Assembly: GCA_928724745.1 (NCBI GenBank)
Contig: CAKMXJ010000005.1
Coordinates: 310,001 to 374,000, forward strand
DNA: 64,000 bases
Direction of reading: 5' to 3'
Source of the DNA: Anthracocystis setariae
Taxonomy: Eukaryota; Basidiomycota; Ustilaginomycetes; Ustilaginales; Ustilaginaceae
Below are positions 11,231 to 21,309 of this stretch, in pieces. Under the pieces are notes generated by a model. It was not told the origin of the DNA. It saw nothing but the letters and a program-made list of their open reading frames with translations, and ran no database searches. The position numbers were made by a program, and so were the translations under genes. Position 1 is the first letter of the stretch; each line of letters starts with the position of its first letter.

Positions 11231-12297
11231 TTTTTTTACAACAGCCGACCTTGGGGAAGGAAACAGATATTTGGTGAGTGAACAGTAGATTGGTACCCTA
11301 GACGAAGCCTAGAGTGAAAGTGGATGGCTATATGTACCTTTTCAAGAGCAGCACAGCATTTATCTCATGGGTGGGTTCGAACCAGCGGGATGAGGACCGG
11401 GCTTGGTGGGTACAAGACACCTTTTGTCAACATCGATTCTGGTACATTCAGCATCGCGGGCTTACCTCATTTGCCACGGCGTTGCATCGAAACAGTCACT
11501 GCAAGAGCTCTACACTCCTCTGCTGCCTCGACTAACGCCCCCGACCAGCGCAAAACTTATTATCGACCCACCCTCGCCAAGAAGCCAAATGAAACGGGGG
11601 CTCCAGCTGCTGTCCTACCCAACGCAACTCCTTCGGAAAGCCTTTTGTGATCTTGCTCTCCTTCCAAAAGTACCGTTGGAGCAAGATGAATGCGTAACGA
11701 TCCAGTTGGTGCTTGTCGACAGGCCTCCTCATTTCGCGTCCAAAAATTCTCCTAAAAACCGGTGCCACGAAATTCATCGCAAAAAGGGCCCCAAGCACAC
11801 TCCACCGACTGGATCGCTCCTTCCTCCACCGCACAACCCAGCCTCACCCCCACAGTAACATAGCATATCACACACCAAACAACCAGTGCCATCCACCGCT
11901 CTTCAAGTCGCCACCATTGACGCTGTCGTGCTGTAGTTGTGGCGAGGTTGGAGGGTCAACTTTCTCCCTCCCCAAATCAAGTCTCCCTTCCGTGAAGCGT
12001 TGCATCGTAACCCCCCCTGCGCCGGTCAATGTCAACGCTCGACCACAAGCATCCCACCTTAGCGTTGCCATTGCGCAAGACGAAGCCGTACATGCGAGCT
12101 GCACAACCCACAGGAACATGTAGAATCGATGCTATCCAATTACAGGAGAATAAGACACTGAACACAAATGAGAAGCGTTGAATTGTAGCGAGTCAAAAGC
12201 AAAAACGAAAAATACTGCATCACGAATAAGTATCATGGAGGTTCTTTCCATGGTGCCAATTATTATAACTAATCTACTGTAACAGAAATTGCACGTC
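11231..12297. other. Intergenic region, 1.07 kb
   Basis: Between the secreted protein gene and the 3' end of the flippase gene, both on the minus strand. Apart from one short minus-strand frame at 11532-11777 (listed separately with low confidence), I see nothing I can name. Confidence 0.5.
11532..11777 (-). CDS. Possible small protein (81 aa), doubtful
   Basis: From ATG 11777 a frame of 81 codons starts MNFVAPVFRRIFGREMRR and is rich in Arg, Lys, Trp and Phe, with an amphipathic basic N-terminus that could act as a mitochondrial signal. The frame stays open about 20 codons upstream without an ATG. The composition is more protein-like than that of neighbouring random frames, but there is no recognised motif. 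It may be chance or an exon of a gene whose other exons I could not place. Confidence 0.2.
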   Translation of the reverse strand: MNFVAPVFRRIFGREMRRPVDKHQLDRYAFILLQRYFWKESKITKGFPKELRWVGQQLEPPFHLASWRGWVDNKFCAGRGR

Positions 12298-15200
12298 TTA
12301 CGAAGACGCTGGTGCAGTTTCGTCGATCGCCTCATCATCTTCCTGGTTGATCATCGTCAGACGCTTTTTGTGTTCCCTCTTGCGGAGACTTCGCTTGAAG
12401 ACTTCGGGCATCAGCTTGTCCTTCATGCTCTTCCTCTTCGTCGAGCGGCTAGGCTCGTCCGACGAAAACGTATATCCACGGTTGGGTCTCGCCTCGCCTG
12501 TCAACATGTCGTAATGCGTACTGCTAGCGCGAGAGGCTGTCGGCTGCAGCTCATGCATCGGTAAACCCCCTTGCGCCGCCAAACCCTCGCCGCCATCCAA
12601 CCTCGAGGCCGACGTCGCGGCGCGCACAAGCGGGGCAAATGTATGGTGCGTCATGCTGGGTCGACCCGCAACCGAGGTGGAGTCGCCATGGCCAGAGGAA
12701 TGTGGGATCGCCGGATCGCGAGTAAAGTCGTGATCCGGATCGTTCTTGTCCACGCTCCGCAGGATGTCGATGTCGGTAGGGTAGTAAGACTGGCGGAGGC
12801 ACTTGGCCAACGTGCGTGGCAGCAGACACAGGAACAGTGTGATGAGGCCCAACACCCAAAACTGAATCGAGGGATAGAGGAAGGCGTTGTTGCCGTACGA
12901 GTAGGTAGAGCTGAACGAGGCGTAGATGGGCGCAAAGCAGAACATGACGACGGTTCCAGCCCAGACACCAACGAAAGTGAACCAGCTCCATGCCATCGAG
13001 TTCATACCGACGAACAAGTTGGCCACCAGCACCGATGCAATCGCCATGCCCGTTGACCATTCATACAGGTTGATGTCGTAGCCGTCGCTGCGCACTGTAG
13101 TCGTGTTGTAAGTGTAGGCGAAGAAGAAGAAAAGGATCACCGATTGGTAGACACCATCGAAGAAGAAGATGATGAAAGGCTTGAGACCAAAGTAGGCTCC
13201 TTTGCGTGACTGGTGGTAGAGCTCGGGCACCTGCATGAGCACCTTGTCGCTGATGTTGCGGTCAAAGATACCAACAAAGATGACGGCGAGCACCGTCCAG
13301 ATGGCGTTCCAGAGTAGAATATAGACGTAGTCGATCGCTTGCGTGGTGGACCAGGCGCAGTAGATCTGGAACCAGAAAAGCGTGCCGACCTGGATGAACT
13401 GCTTGTAGAAGAAGTTGGTGATCATGGTAGAGTTGCGATAGTAGGACCAGTGGCCGTGTACGAGCACCAATCGCTTTAGGAAGCGGAACTGAGCGATAGC
13501 GTAGTCGGAACAGTTGACGGCTTGCAGACCTTCCTCACCGGCGATACCCACGCCCACATGGGCGGCTTGAATCATGCTGACGTCGTTGGCACCGTCACCG
13601 ATAGCGAGCGTCATGACACCGAGACCATCCTTGATGAGCTTCACGATGAGGGCCTTTTGCAAGGGTGAAACACGGCAGCAGATGACAGCCTTGCACTGCG
13701 TCGAGATGCGCAGGAGAAGATCCTTGCTGAAGTCTTCGCTGAGCGCGTATCCGAGAGCGGTACCATCGATGACCAGTGCAAAGCCACCCGAGCGCTCTCC
13801 GTTATCCTCTCCAACGAGCGAAACCTGACTGACACTGCTACGGCGATGGGACATCGATCTGCGCGACATGAACGAGGAACGACGACTGTCGGACTCTTCG
13901 CCCGGCGGCTGATGTTCCATTTCCTTGAGAACTGCTGGCCCGCCAAAGAAGCGGATGACCGCCTTTCGCAGTTGCTCGTACGCGGAATTGGGTTGGCCGT
14001 ATTCACCACCCCGGACGACGACCAAGTTCATGTCCTCGGTCAGCAGCATTGTGCTGTAACCAATAGCAATGGCCGTCTCGAGCTTATCGCCCGTAGCGAC
14101 CCAGACGTTGATGCCTGCACGTTTGAGGTCGGCGATGGTCTCGGGAACACCGTCCTGAAGCTTGTCCTCGATGGCAGTGGCACCGTAGAGGTCAAAGTCC
14201 TTCTCCAGCTCGCTAGCGAGCTCTTCCATCTTCTCTTCACGCTCGTGGATCGCGACGGAAGCATTGTGGAATCGATGCGACCAATCGTCGTAGAACTCTT
14301 GGGTGAGCGACTTGCCGCCGAGACAAAGAGTTCGAAGACCTTTGTTGGCGAACTCCTCGAGCGCAGCGTCGGTAGCGTCCTTGATCTCGTCCTGACCTGC
14401 TCGGGCACGCTCGAACATGATACTATCCGCACCTTTTGCGAGCAGTAGCAAGTGACCATCGGATTCGCGGCGTACGACGACACTCATCCTCTTTCGTGCG
14501 GAGGAGAATTCGTTGACCGTTAGCAGCTCGTAGATTTCGGGTTCCTTGGAGAATGGAGTGAGGATCCGAAGAGTTTGACGTTCTTTGCCCAAAAAGATGA
14601 ACCCGGCATCAGCTGCCGCCTGCACAAGGGCCTGTTCGTCGGGGCTCTGCGCCTGGTATTCGATGCAGCCCTCTCCGACTTCCTCGACAAGGACGGTGTG
14701 ACAGAGCGCAAGGCAGCGGAAGAAATCGCCGATCTGTTTGCAGTGCTCGGACTCGGTGTCAGTCAGTGCATCGGTCAACCTATGGTCACGGAAGGCGGGA
14801 CTATCGAGGTTGGCAGGTTTGACGCGAACTTTGAAGGAATCGCCGTGATCCGACCCGTCATTGCTGGAATAAGCGTCCTTCTCCGAGTTGGCGGTGGGCA
14901 CATCTGTTGCAGTGGTGTCGGAAGCGCCAGCTTCGGTCGGATTGGTTTCGCCGTGGTAGATGACACCAGAGATGGCGCATTCTCGGAAGATCATGACATT
15001 CTGGGTCAGGGTGCCGGTCTTGTCACTGAAAATGTACTCGATCTGGCCGAGGTCATCGGAGAGGTTCCAAGACTTTGCGGTAGTGCGGCGGTTGGTCTTC
15101 TCGTACCAGATATCGTAGTCGTCATAGATAAAGTAGGCTTGAGCGAGACGAACAAACTCGAACGAAATGTAGAGCGAAATGGGTACGATGTTCTGGAATG

Positions 15201-16782
15201 TGATGAGCGAATTGGCGAAAGCAATGAGACCGTTGATGTGAGGGTTGTCGTCCGAGTGTGTTGCGCCAAACTCCCAGTAAGCGTCACGGTCGAAGTAGTA
15301 TTGCTCGAGCACCGAGTCAGCGATAGCGCAGGCTACAGAGACGCAGGCAAGCACGATCAGGTTGAAATAGACCATGGGGTTCATCTGCTTCTCGACTTTG
15401 GAGCGCTTGCTCGGGGTCATACCGGAGTTTGCGACGACCTTGGTGTCCCAGCCGGTCATGAGGACAATGCCGACGACCCACTTGGTGTTTCGAAGGTTGC
15501 ATCCACGCAGCAAGATCTGGTTGAGCGTGACAGGGCACTGGATAGGGTTGCCATCCTTGTCGAATCGATCGTTGAGCACTACACTGGCGTTGAGGCGGTA
15601 CATGTTGGTGTCCTGAGGTTCGGCGTCGATGCGGAGAGAGGCACGAGCGCAATCCTCGGGCTTTTGAAGCGAGGTGAGTTCTGGCACGGCATGGCGAGCT
15701 TTGAGGTTGGTCTCGCCGTCGAGGTTCTTTGTTTCAATGAAACAAGTGTCCTCCTCTTCGCTAGTGGCGCAGATGACAATGTCGGCAGGGATGGACTCGT
15801 TGTTGGAAAGAAGGACAAAGTCTCCAACAGCAAGGTCTTCCCAGTTCTTGTTCTTCCAGCGAGGAGCTTTCTTGGCGAAGAAGGCATGCTCTTCGTCGGC
15901 GTTGAGGATGCGACCGTTGTGCCTGATGCGACCGTCCTCGAGCTGCTCATATTCGGACTCGAACTGGCTGTGACGAGTGGTGCTTCGTCGCGGAAGTTGA
16001 TGTGAGGCTCGCACCGGAAGATCACCGCTCTGGGTGTGAGCTGCATGGGCTGCTCCGCCACCGGGCGCATCGGCTGGAGGCGAAATGGGTTCGTGTGGTG
16101 TGTGGGCATGACCTCCTTCAGCTGCAGCTTCCGCTTTGGCGGCCATCTCTTTCTGAAGTCGGGAGGATTTGCTCATCTTGCCGCCAAAGAGCTTTTCTTT
16201 GACCGAGGCAAGCAAGGCGGCGGCGCTTCTGCTTTTGGGTTCCATGACGTTGGGATTCTTCCAACCACCGCCTGTGAGGGTGTGGACTCTGAGGCGATTG
16301 ATTGCGCGGTCTGACTGGTGACGTTTGATGTCCTCGTACCCATCCTTGGCCATGGTGATGGCCAGAACAGCAAGCAGAGGAAGCATGGAGAGACCCGGGT
16401 TGATGGTGGTGAACTGGGGGAAGAACTGCAGAATCACGATCAGCAAGAAAAAGAGGTTGGCAACGCGACGAAACTGCTCGAGCAAGTTCTTGAGGACGAA
16501 GTTGTAGATGGTATATTTGGCTGTCAAGACCTGGTTGCTGGCAAAGACGTAAGGGTATTGCGGATGGCCTTTGGCGTCAAAGGCGTCTGGCGGAAGAGGC
16601 TCATTGAAATAGACAGAGCGAGGTGCAGGTGGTGGGCGTGTCTTTTTGAAAACTTGCTCAGGGTCAAAGCTGATATTGGAGAGTTTGGTGCGGAATGCTT
16701 GAAGCTTGGATACCGACGAAGCACCATTGGCAGAGCCAGCGTTGACCTGGCTCTTCTTGCGTGAACTAGCTTTGCCAAACAT
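12298..16782 (-). CDS. P4-type ATPase, Dnf1/Dnf2-like phospholipid flippase (1494 aa)
   Basis: Intronless 1494-codon frame. It has all P4-ATPase signatures: the actuator motif DGETNLK (355-361), the PISL segment in helix 4 (534-537), the phosphorylation motif DKTGTLT with catalytic Asp587, the nucleotide-domain motif WVATGDKLETAIAIGYS, and the hinge GDGANDVSMIQ. Two N-terminal helices lie at about 100-147, and a block of six C-terminal helices precedes a charged, disordered tail. The GDKLETA form and overall layout fit the Dnf1/Dnf2 group rather than Drs2 or Neo1. By family it moves phosphatidylcholine/ethanolamine to the cytosolic leaflet of plasma or endosomal membranes, with a Cdc50/Lem3-type beta subunit (not in this window). 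A low-complexity insertion of roughly 90 residues (about 195-285) precedes the rest of the actuator region. Confidence 0.95.
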   Translation of the reverse strand: MFGKASSRKKSQVNAGSANGASSVSKLQAFRTKLSNISFDPEQVFKKTRPPPAPRSVYFNEPLPPDAFDAKGHPQYPYVFASNQVLTAKYTIYNFVLKNLLEQFRRVANLFFLLIVILQFFPQFTTINPGLSMLPLLAVLAITMAKDGYEDIKRHQSDRAINRLRVHTLTGGGWKNPNVMEPKSRSAAALLASVKEKLFGGKMSKSSRLQKEMAAKAEAAAEGGHAHTPHEPISPPADAPGGGAAHAAHTQSGDLPVRASHQLPRRSTTRHSQFESEYEQLEDGRIRHNGRILNADEEHAFFAKKAPRWKNKNWEDLAVGDFVLLSNNESIPADIVICATSEEEDTCFIETKNLDGETNLKARHAVPELTSLQKPEDCARASLRIDAEPQDTNMYRLNASVVLNDRFDKDGNPIQCPVTLNQILLRGCNLRNTKWVVGIVLMTGWDTKVVANSGMTPSKRSKVEKQMNPMVYFNLIVLACVSVACAIADSVLEQYYFDRDAYWEFGATHSDDNPHINGLIAFANSLITFQNIVPISLYISFEFVRLAQAYFIYDDYDIWYEKTNRRTTAKSWNLSDDLGQIEYIFSDKTGTLTQNVMIFRECAISGVIYHGETNPTEAGASDTTATDVPTANSEKDAYSSNDGSDHGDSFKVRVKPANLDSPAFRDHRLTDALTDTESEHCKQIGDFFRCLALCHTVLVEEVGEGCIEYQAQSPDEQALVQAAADAGFIFLGKERQTLRILTPFSKEPEIYELLTVNEFSSARKRMSVVVRRESDGHLLLLAKGADSIMFERARAGQDEIKDATDAALEEFANKGLRTLCLGGKSLTQEFYDDWSHRFHNASVAIHEREEKMEELASELEKDFDLYGATAIEDKLQDGVPETIADLKRAGINVWVATGDKLETAIAIGYSTMLLTEDMNLVVVRGGEYGQPNSAYEQLRKAVIRFFGGPAVLKEMEHQPPGEESDSRRSSFMSRRSMSHRRSSVSQVSLVGEDNGERSGGFALVIDGTALGYALSEDFSKDLLLRISTQCKAVICCRVSPLQKALIVKLIKDGLGVMTLAIGDGANDVSMIQAAHVGVGIAGEEGLQAVNCSDYAIAQFRFLKRLVLVHGHWSYYRNSTMITNFFYKQFIQVGTLFWFQIYCAWSTTQAIDYVYILLWNAIWTVLAVIFVGIFDRNISDKVLMQVPELYHQSRKGAYFGLKPFIIFFFDGVYQSVILFFFFAYTYNTTTVRSDGYDINLYEWSTGMAIASVLVANLFVGMNSMAWSWFTFVGVWAGTVVMFCFAPIYASFSSTYSYGNNAFLYPSIQFWVLGLITLFLCLLPRTLAKCLRQSYYPTDIDILRSVDKNDPDHDFTRDPAIPHSSGHGDSTSVAGRPSMTHHTFAPLVRAATSASRLDGGEGLAAQGGLPMHELQPTASRASSTHYDMLTGEARPNRGYTFSSDEPSRSTKRKSMKDKLMPEVFKRSLRKREHKKRLTMINQEDDEAIDETAPASS

Positions 16783-17420
16783 CCTCGACTAGGGATCGGC
16801 TCAGCGAGCCAATGGCTACGGCGGGCAGCTATGTGTGTGGGGACGCGTCAATGCAGATCAACCGACTGTGATGCTGCGTGCCAAGAGGCACATCAAACTT
16901 GATGAAATGAAATGCGAGCGCGACGACGTACTCCGACAGTGTCAGACTTGAGGAGCGCTGACTTGATAATGAAATGCGGGAGCCAACGGGAATGAAAGTT
17001 GACGACGCAGGTACCGAAGCTGAACCTTGCTGCGAGACGACGTTGTCCAATGGGACGGAGGCGACCAGCGAGAAGAGACCGGAAAGGGGCAGACAGGTGT
17101 TTGGGGTTGGTTAATAGATGCAGGTCGAGTCGATACGATGTGGCATGTAGATGGTGGTAGAAAGGATGACGGTGAGAAAGCGGATTCGACCCAAACGTAC
17201 AGCAACGTGCGATGTCCAGATACGTAAATCCGGCTTGGCTCTATCGAGCAATATGACTGAGAGGTGCTTATGTCCACTCGGGAATTTTAAACGAGCGACA
17301 CTGCACGGCCACACAATTTTTCCTACTACTCTACTGGAGTTTGCAATAATCCCAAGGTGTTGGAGCCTCCATTTGCTAAGGAGTGCGGTATCGTGACTGG
17401 GCAGCTTCGTCAATTCCATG

Positions 17421-17446
<26 letters not shown>
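17421..17446. repeat. CT dinucleotide repeat, 13 copies
   Basis: Thirteen perfect consecutive CT units upstream of the flippase gene. Confidence 0.95.
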
Positions 17447-17451
<5 letters not shown>

Positions 17452-17879
17452 GTACACACGCACCCACCAGGCTAGCTTTCCGATATCCTCAGACCGGAGG
17501 TTCAAGGGGACCGGGTCGCAGTGAACTGTGAGCCAGCAAAGAGGCTGGTTCGCGGTGGATTGAAGCGGTAAGTGGCGATGCTGTGCTTGGATGAGGCAAA
17601 TTTCAAACAATAACAAAAATAATAACAATTATACGAGTGTCTCCGGGCTGTGGCATCCGCTGACGATTTGTCAGAAAGGCCCACTGTACCGATGCATCTC
17701 AGCCCAACCAACCAAGCTTAGCCTGCCTGCCTGCATTTTTATTTAATTGAAGGGCAGCAGACCGTGTCTAGAAAACATCGTAAGAGTAGTAGTGTAGTGC
17801 TAAGTACTGTATTTAACTCCTTCTACTGCATGCTCCGTCTGCGTTTCAAGTCAGTGAATTCAATACACTGAAGAATTTA

Positions 17880-18370
17880 TTCCTCCGTGCATCCCGTAGC
17901 GTGAATAGGAGTTTCATAGCGTGATGCTTCTATCCTCGTAACATGATGCCATAACATGATACTGTGTTCATAGCATGATAGACCATTGTCATTACATGAT
18001 GCCTGCCAATGTCGTGACGTGAAAGTCCGATCTTAGCGTGATGTTCGCCAATGCCATAACGTGATACTCCTCTCATAGCGTTACGAGGTGTAGCTGGCTG
18101 ACGAGGTGTAGCTGGCTGAACAAGTAGAGGAGGAGGATGTGTGGCGACCGGACCGTGCACAGACCAAACTCAGCTGCTGAGTCACGCTTGATCTTGACAA
18201 CAAGGGATCACGCTATGAGAGGAGTATCACGTTACGACATTGGCAGGCATCATGTAATGACAATGGTCTATCATGCTATGAACACAGTATCATGTTATGG
18301 TCAGCTTCCACGCTAACAACGTGTTCACGTTATGGGATCGAATTTTCACGCTACGGGATGCACGGAGGAA
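17880..18370. mobile_element. Foldback/MITE-like element, 491 bp, TA target duplication
   Basis: The ends are a perfect 26-bp inverted repeat (17880-17905 against 18345-18370) flanked by the dinucleotide TA on both sides (17878-17879 and 18371-18372). Inside, a perfect 67-bp inverted repeat pairs 17949-18015 with 18234-18300, and a 24-bp one pairs 18058-18081 with 18210-18233, so nearly the whole element can fold into one long hairpin. The left arm has about 42 bp (18016-18057) with no partner. The arms are built from degenerate copies of a word like ATAACRTGAT. The loop contains two adjacent 18-bp direct copies (18083-18100, 18101-18118). No coding capacity is seen. TA duplication is typical of Tc1/mariner-related MITEs; the foldback build is less typical. 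Confidence 0.7.
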
Positions 18371-19212
18371 TATTAATATTTGATTTACTGGCCGAATTAG
18401 AAGTGGGCTCACGTCAACGTACTCCACTTGACCTCCTCGGACTGCATTCGTGTACTTTTTAATTTTCAGACTATATTCAAGTGCATACAGTACGAGAGTG
18501 CCGTACAGAGCTGTGCTTGGAATACTCTATCGCGTACTGTACCCTTACTCCTAGAACTGGAAATATAGAATATTTGAATCCCCGACCCAGCTCACGCTCT
18601 ACTCAAAATGCATGGAAGATCGGCCCGACCGACCTGCATCGCGCCATCTGTTGTTATCCGCGGCTTTGCTCGTCGTTGGCTTGCATTCGTCGCTTCAAGC
18701 TGCAAAACCCTGCTCAAATTGAAAAAACATCGGTGCCAATCCTGCAATACCACAGTGGCGATGATGACAAGTACCGTAGATTGTCACCGAAAATCAGTCC
18801 TGACAGCGCTTGATACAGTAGGCGAACAAGTCTTTCGGCGTAAATCTGCTGACAGATGGCTTGCGTCCATTCAGTGCACTGTCAGAGCGCATGAACTCAT
18901 TACAGCCTAACCTCTGTCCAAAGATTTTTTTCTTTTGGCAGGTCCGCGGAGTCCTTGCAAAAACAGTCCGTGTCCACTACACTGTTTCCGACAGGTCCCC
19001 GCCGATGGATACAGTACGCTATGCAAATTTCACCTTACAGTACATCTACAGGAGCTGAAAAAACGTGTTCGCCCCCCTAGAGTGTTGGAATCGACTTATC
19101 GGCCGCATCTCTCCCGGGATCTGCAGGGTCCGTCTTCTCGCCAGAGTCCACCTTCAGTGTCATGTCTCCTTTAAATAAGGCTCATCAATGCAAAGAACAA
19201 CCAAAAAAGCAA

Positions 19213-19319
19213 GGGGCCAACCCGGAATCGAACCGGGGACCTCTGTCAACTTAGTGCAACCTCTTCGAAAGAGATCGTTTGCCCTAAGACAGCATAATAA
19301 GCCACTATACGATTGGCCC
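19213..19319 (-). tRNA. tRNA-Pro(AGG) with a 33-nt intron
   Basis: Read on the minus strand, the acceptor arm GGGCCAA pairs with TTGGCCC and is followed by discriminator C (19213). The T arm is CCCGGTTCGATTCCGGG, a standard B box. The anticodon stem CTGTC/GACAG encloses the loop TT-AGG-G-T once an intron at 19281-19249 is removed. The loop TTAGGGT is the usual eukaryotic tRNA-Pro(AGG) loop, and discriminator C also fits proline. The intron sits one base 3' of the anticodon, the standard place, and its 3' part (CTAAG) can pair with CTTAG spanning the anticodon, as expected for the splicing endonuclease substrate. Mature length is 74 nt before CCA addition. It stands alone with no neighbouring tRNA. 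Confidence 0.9.
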
Positions 19320-19506
19320 GTGCGAACGACCGTTGACCGGATGGATGTCATTCTGTAACACCGACATGAAACAACCTCTGATATCGGACAATACCGCTTC
19401 TCTTAGTAGGCAAACTATAACGTCAAAAGAAGATAGGAGGCTATGTGGTTGCATCATCTAGGAGTACAGAATCCGGTGCAGTGTTGCAGTTTGGGGTTGT
19501 CGAAGC

Positions 19507-21309
19507 TTACTTGTCTGTGCCGAGCTTCTTCTGAAAGAACGCACGAACATCTTCCTCGCGAACCATCTTTCCCGTGCCCGCGAATGGCTTGAGATGCTCC
19601 CACAGCGCATCTTTGAATTTGCTGTAGGCATGCAGTGAGTTGATCATCTTTTCCCTTGGCATCGAGCGCAGTGCTGCCATCCCGAGATCATAGGTCGAAG
19701 ATGTGATCGACGCCGCATCATCGTCACGCACAGATGCATGCGGGTCTGAAGGCGGCGCGTACGTTTCCTCGGCATCAAGAACGTGTGGAAGATCGGCCCA
19801 CTTTGCAAGACATCCTGAGCACCGGCAGATCCGGCTACGGAACTCTTCGCTCAGGAAGATATCGTATCGCTGCACAGAGCTGCCGGGTTCCCCATCTTGA
19901 TTCAGCGCTGGAGTCCATTCGTCGACCTTGGATCTGGGTAGGCTTGTTACGATAGAGAGGCCCTCTGGAAGCATGCATTGCTGCTCTTTGGACGCTGTCT
20001 CCGGCTTGACGCTCGAGCTTGAATTCGCGTCATCTCGTATTTTTTGTGCTACTCCGTCAACCTCTACTCTTGGTCGTTTACTGCTTTGTTCCTCCACCGC
20101 CTCCTCCGTGGGCTCTTCGCCAGCGCGTCGTTTCCCATCTCGTTTTACCGTGTCAGATGAACTTTGAGCGGCATTGGTCTCCGAAGTTGCCACTAGCTCA
20201 CTTGACTCTGTGTCGTTCTCGCTTGTCATATTTGTCAGCGTGGTAGAGGCTGCTGCCAGAGAGGATCGCGCAAGATCGGCAACGGAGGACAACAGAGCTC
20301 CATCAGCTGCGGCGGTCACCTCGGTTTCGGTCAATGCTCTCTCTGGATCCATCGGCAGTCCAAAGATTTGCCAGCTTCGTCCTCCAGGATATGGTCCGCC
20401 TTCCTGGCGCAGCTCTTCCTCTGTAGGAACCTGAATCTTTGCAATCCCATCATGCTGCTTCACGTCCACCACGTCCTGACTAGGGGCCAGCAACATCCAG
20501 CCTCTCGCACCGGCGTACCGTCGAAGGAGCACGTTGTTGGGCCTGCGCACGCAAGCATCGCAGATCATCAAATCGAAAAGATCGTGATCGATCAGAGGCG
20601 GTTCCGCTTCTGTAGTCGACGCAGATGTTGCCGCCCGCGCAGATGGACGCAGGGAGGTGCAGCTCTCGTGCAGCCATTCTTCGCAGACGATGCACTGAAA
20701 CATGGTTTCGTCTTCTTTCTCTGGGTCGTAGGTCTTGCCCCTCTCGCAGTAGCAGAAGCCGCCGTCGAAGTTGTGGTTGTATGCGTTGGCATCGTTTTGC
20801 GGGTCAAATCCAGGCTTCCTCAACGTGCAAGGCGCCGCGCCCGCGGGAAAGGTGAGTTCGTCTACCAGACGGGGGCAACGGCTGGCGTGGTTGGGCTCAC
20901 GCTGCCGGTACAAGTTGGGAGTTCCACAGTCGCATCGAAACTTGCGCTTGTTGAAGAGTTCGACGAGGTCGTGTTCGGCATGGCAAGAGACACTGCAACC
21001 AGCACAGACACCTCCGCCACCGCACGTCTTGCAGGCATAGACTGGTTGACGAATGTAGCCCTTTTCGTGCGTGCAGGTATCGAATTGGAATGGGATCGCT
21101 TCGTTGGCTTGAGCTTCCAATTTGGCTTGCTGAGCGATCAGATCAGCGGCTGTGAAGCCGACCTCGTCTTCGCCCAAGTTTGGCGCTGGAAGCGAGGGAT
21201 CCGGAAGCGCCGTCGATGTCGAGGACGGCGCAGCTGAGGCCGAAGCCGATGTCGATGCTGACGATGATAGCTTGGTTTTGTCACATTCGCTCATGTTGGC
21301 TGTGGTCAT
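19507..21309 (-). CDS. UBR7/Mlo2-like protein with UBR box and PHD-type finger (600 aa)
   Basis: Intronless 600-codon frame. Residues about 79-145 form a UBR-type zinc finger (CTHEKGYIRQPVYACKTC, then CAGCSVSCHAEHDLVELF, then FRCDCGTPN). Residues about 186-260 carry a Cys/His-rich PHD-like finger (CYCERGKTYDPE, then QCIVCEEWLHESC). This order is that of human UBR7 and fission yeast Mlo2, candidate E3 ubiquitin ligases of N-degron or chromatin type. The middle (about 350-430) is acidic, Ser/Thr-rich and disordered, with KRAGEEPTEEAVEEQSSKRPR resembling a nuclear localisation region. The C-terminal region has further conserved-looking segments. It is divergently transcribed from the CREG-like gene, sharing about 620 bp of promoter. 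Confidence 0.9.
   Translation of the reverse strand: MTTANMSECDKTKLSSSASTSASASAAPSSTSTALPDPSLPAPNLGEDEVGFTAADLIAQQAKLEAQANEAIPFQFDTCTHEKGYIRQPVYACKTCGGGGVCAGCSVSCHAEHDLVELFNKRKFRCDCGTPNLYRQREPNHASRCPRLVDELTFPAGAAPCTLRKPGFDPQNDANAYNHNFDGGFCYCERGKTYDPEKEDETMFQCIVCEEWLHESCTSLRPSARAATSASTTEAEPPLIDHDLFDLMICDACVRRPNNVLLRRYAGARGWMLLAPSQDVVDVKQHDGIAKIQVPTEEELRQEGGPYPGGRSWQIFGLPMDPERALTETEVTAAADGALLSSVADLARSSLAAASTTLTNMTSENDTESSELVATSETNAAQSSSDTVKRDGKRRAGEEPTEEAVEEQSSKRPRVEVDGVAQKIRDDANSSSSVKPETASKEQQCMLPEGLSIVTSLPRSKVDEWTPALNQDGEPGSSVQRYDIFLSEEFRSRICRCSGCLAKWADLPHVLDAEETYAPPSDPHASVRDDDAASITSSTYDLGMAALRSMPREKMINSLHAYSKFKDALWEHLKPFAGTGKMVREEDVRAFFQKKLGTDK

Larger units (their letters stand above)
16783..19212. 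other. Intergenic region with flippase promoter and foldback element
   Basis: 2.4 kb without a supported protein gene. The stretch next to 16783 is the flippase promoter and leader. A CT microsatellite lies at 17421-17446 and a foldback element at 17880-18370. TACTGTAC-type words occur near 18486, 18533, 19012 and 19036. Confidence 0.6.

Noticed and set aside
11368..11392. A GGTTCGAACC B-box-like word that might mark a second tRNA
   Set aside because: The flanking bases cannot form a 5-bp T stem, and no acceptor or anticodon arms can be placed on either strand.
14575..16005. A 476-codon plus-strand frame opposite the flippase gene
   Set aside because: A shadow of the strongly supported P4-ATPase frame; its sequence is the antisense of conserved motifs.
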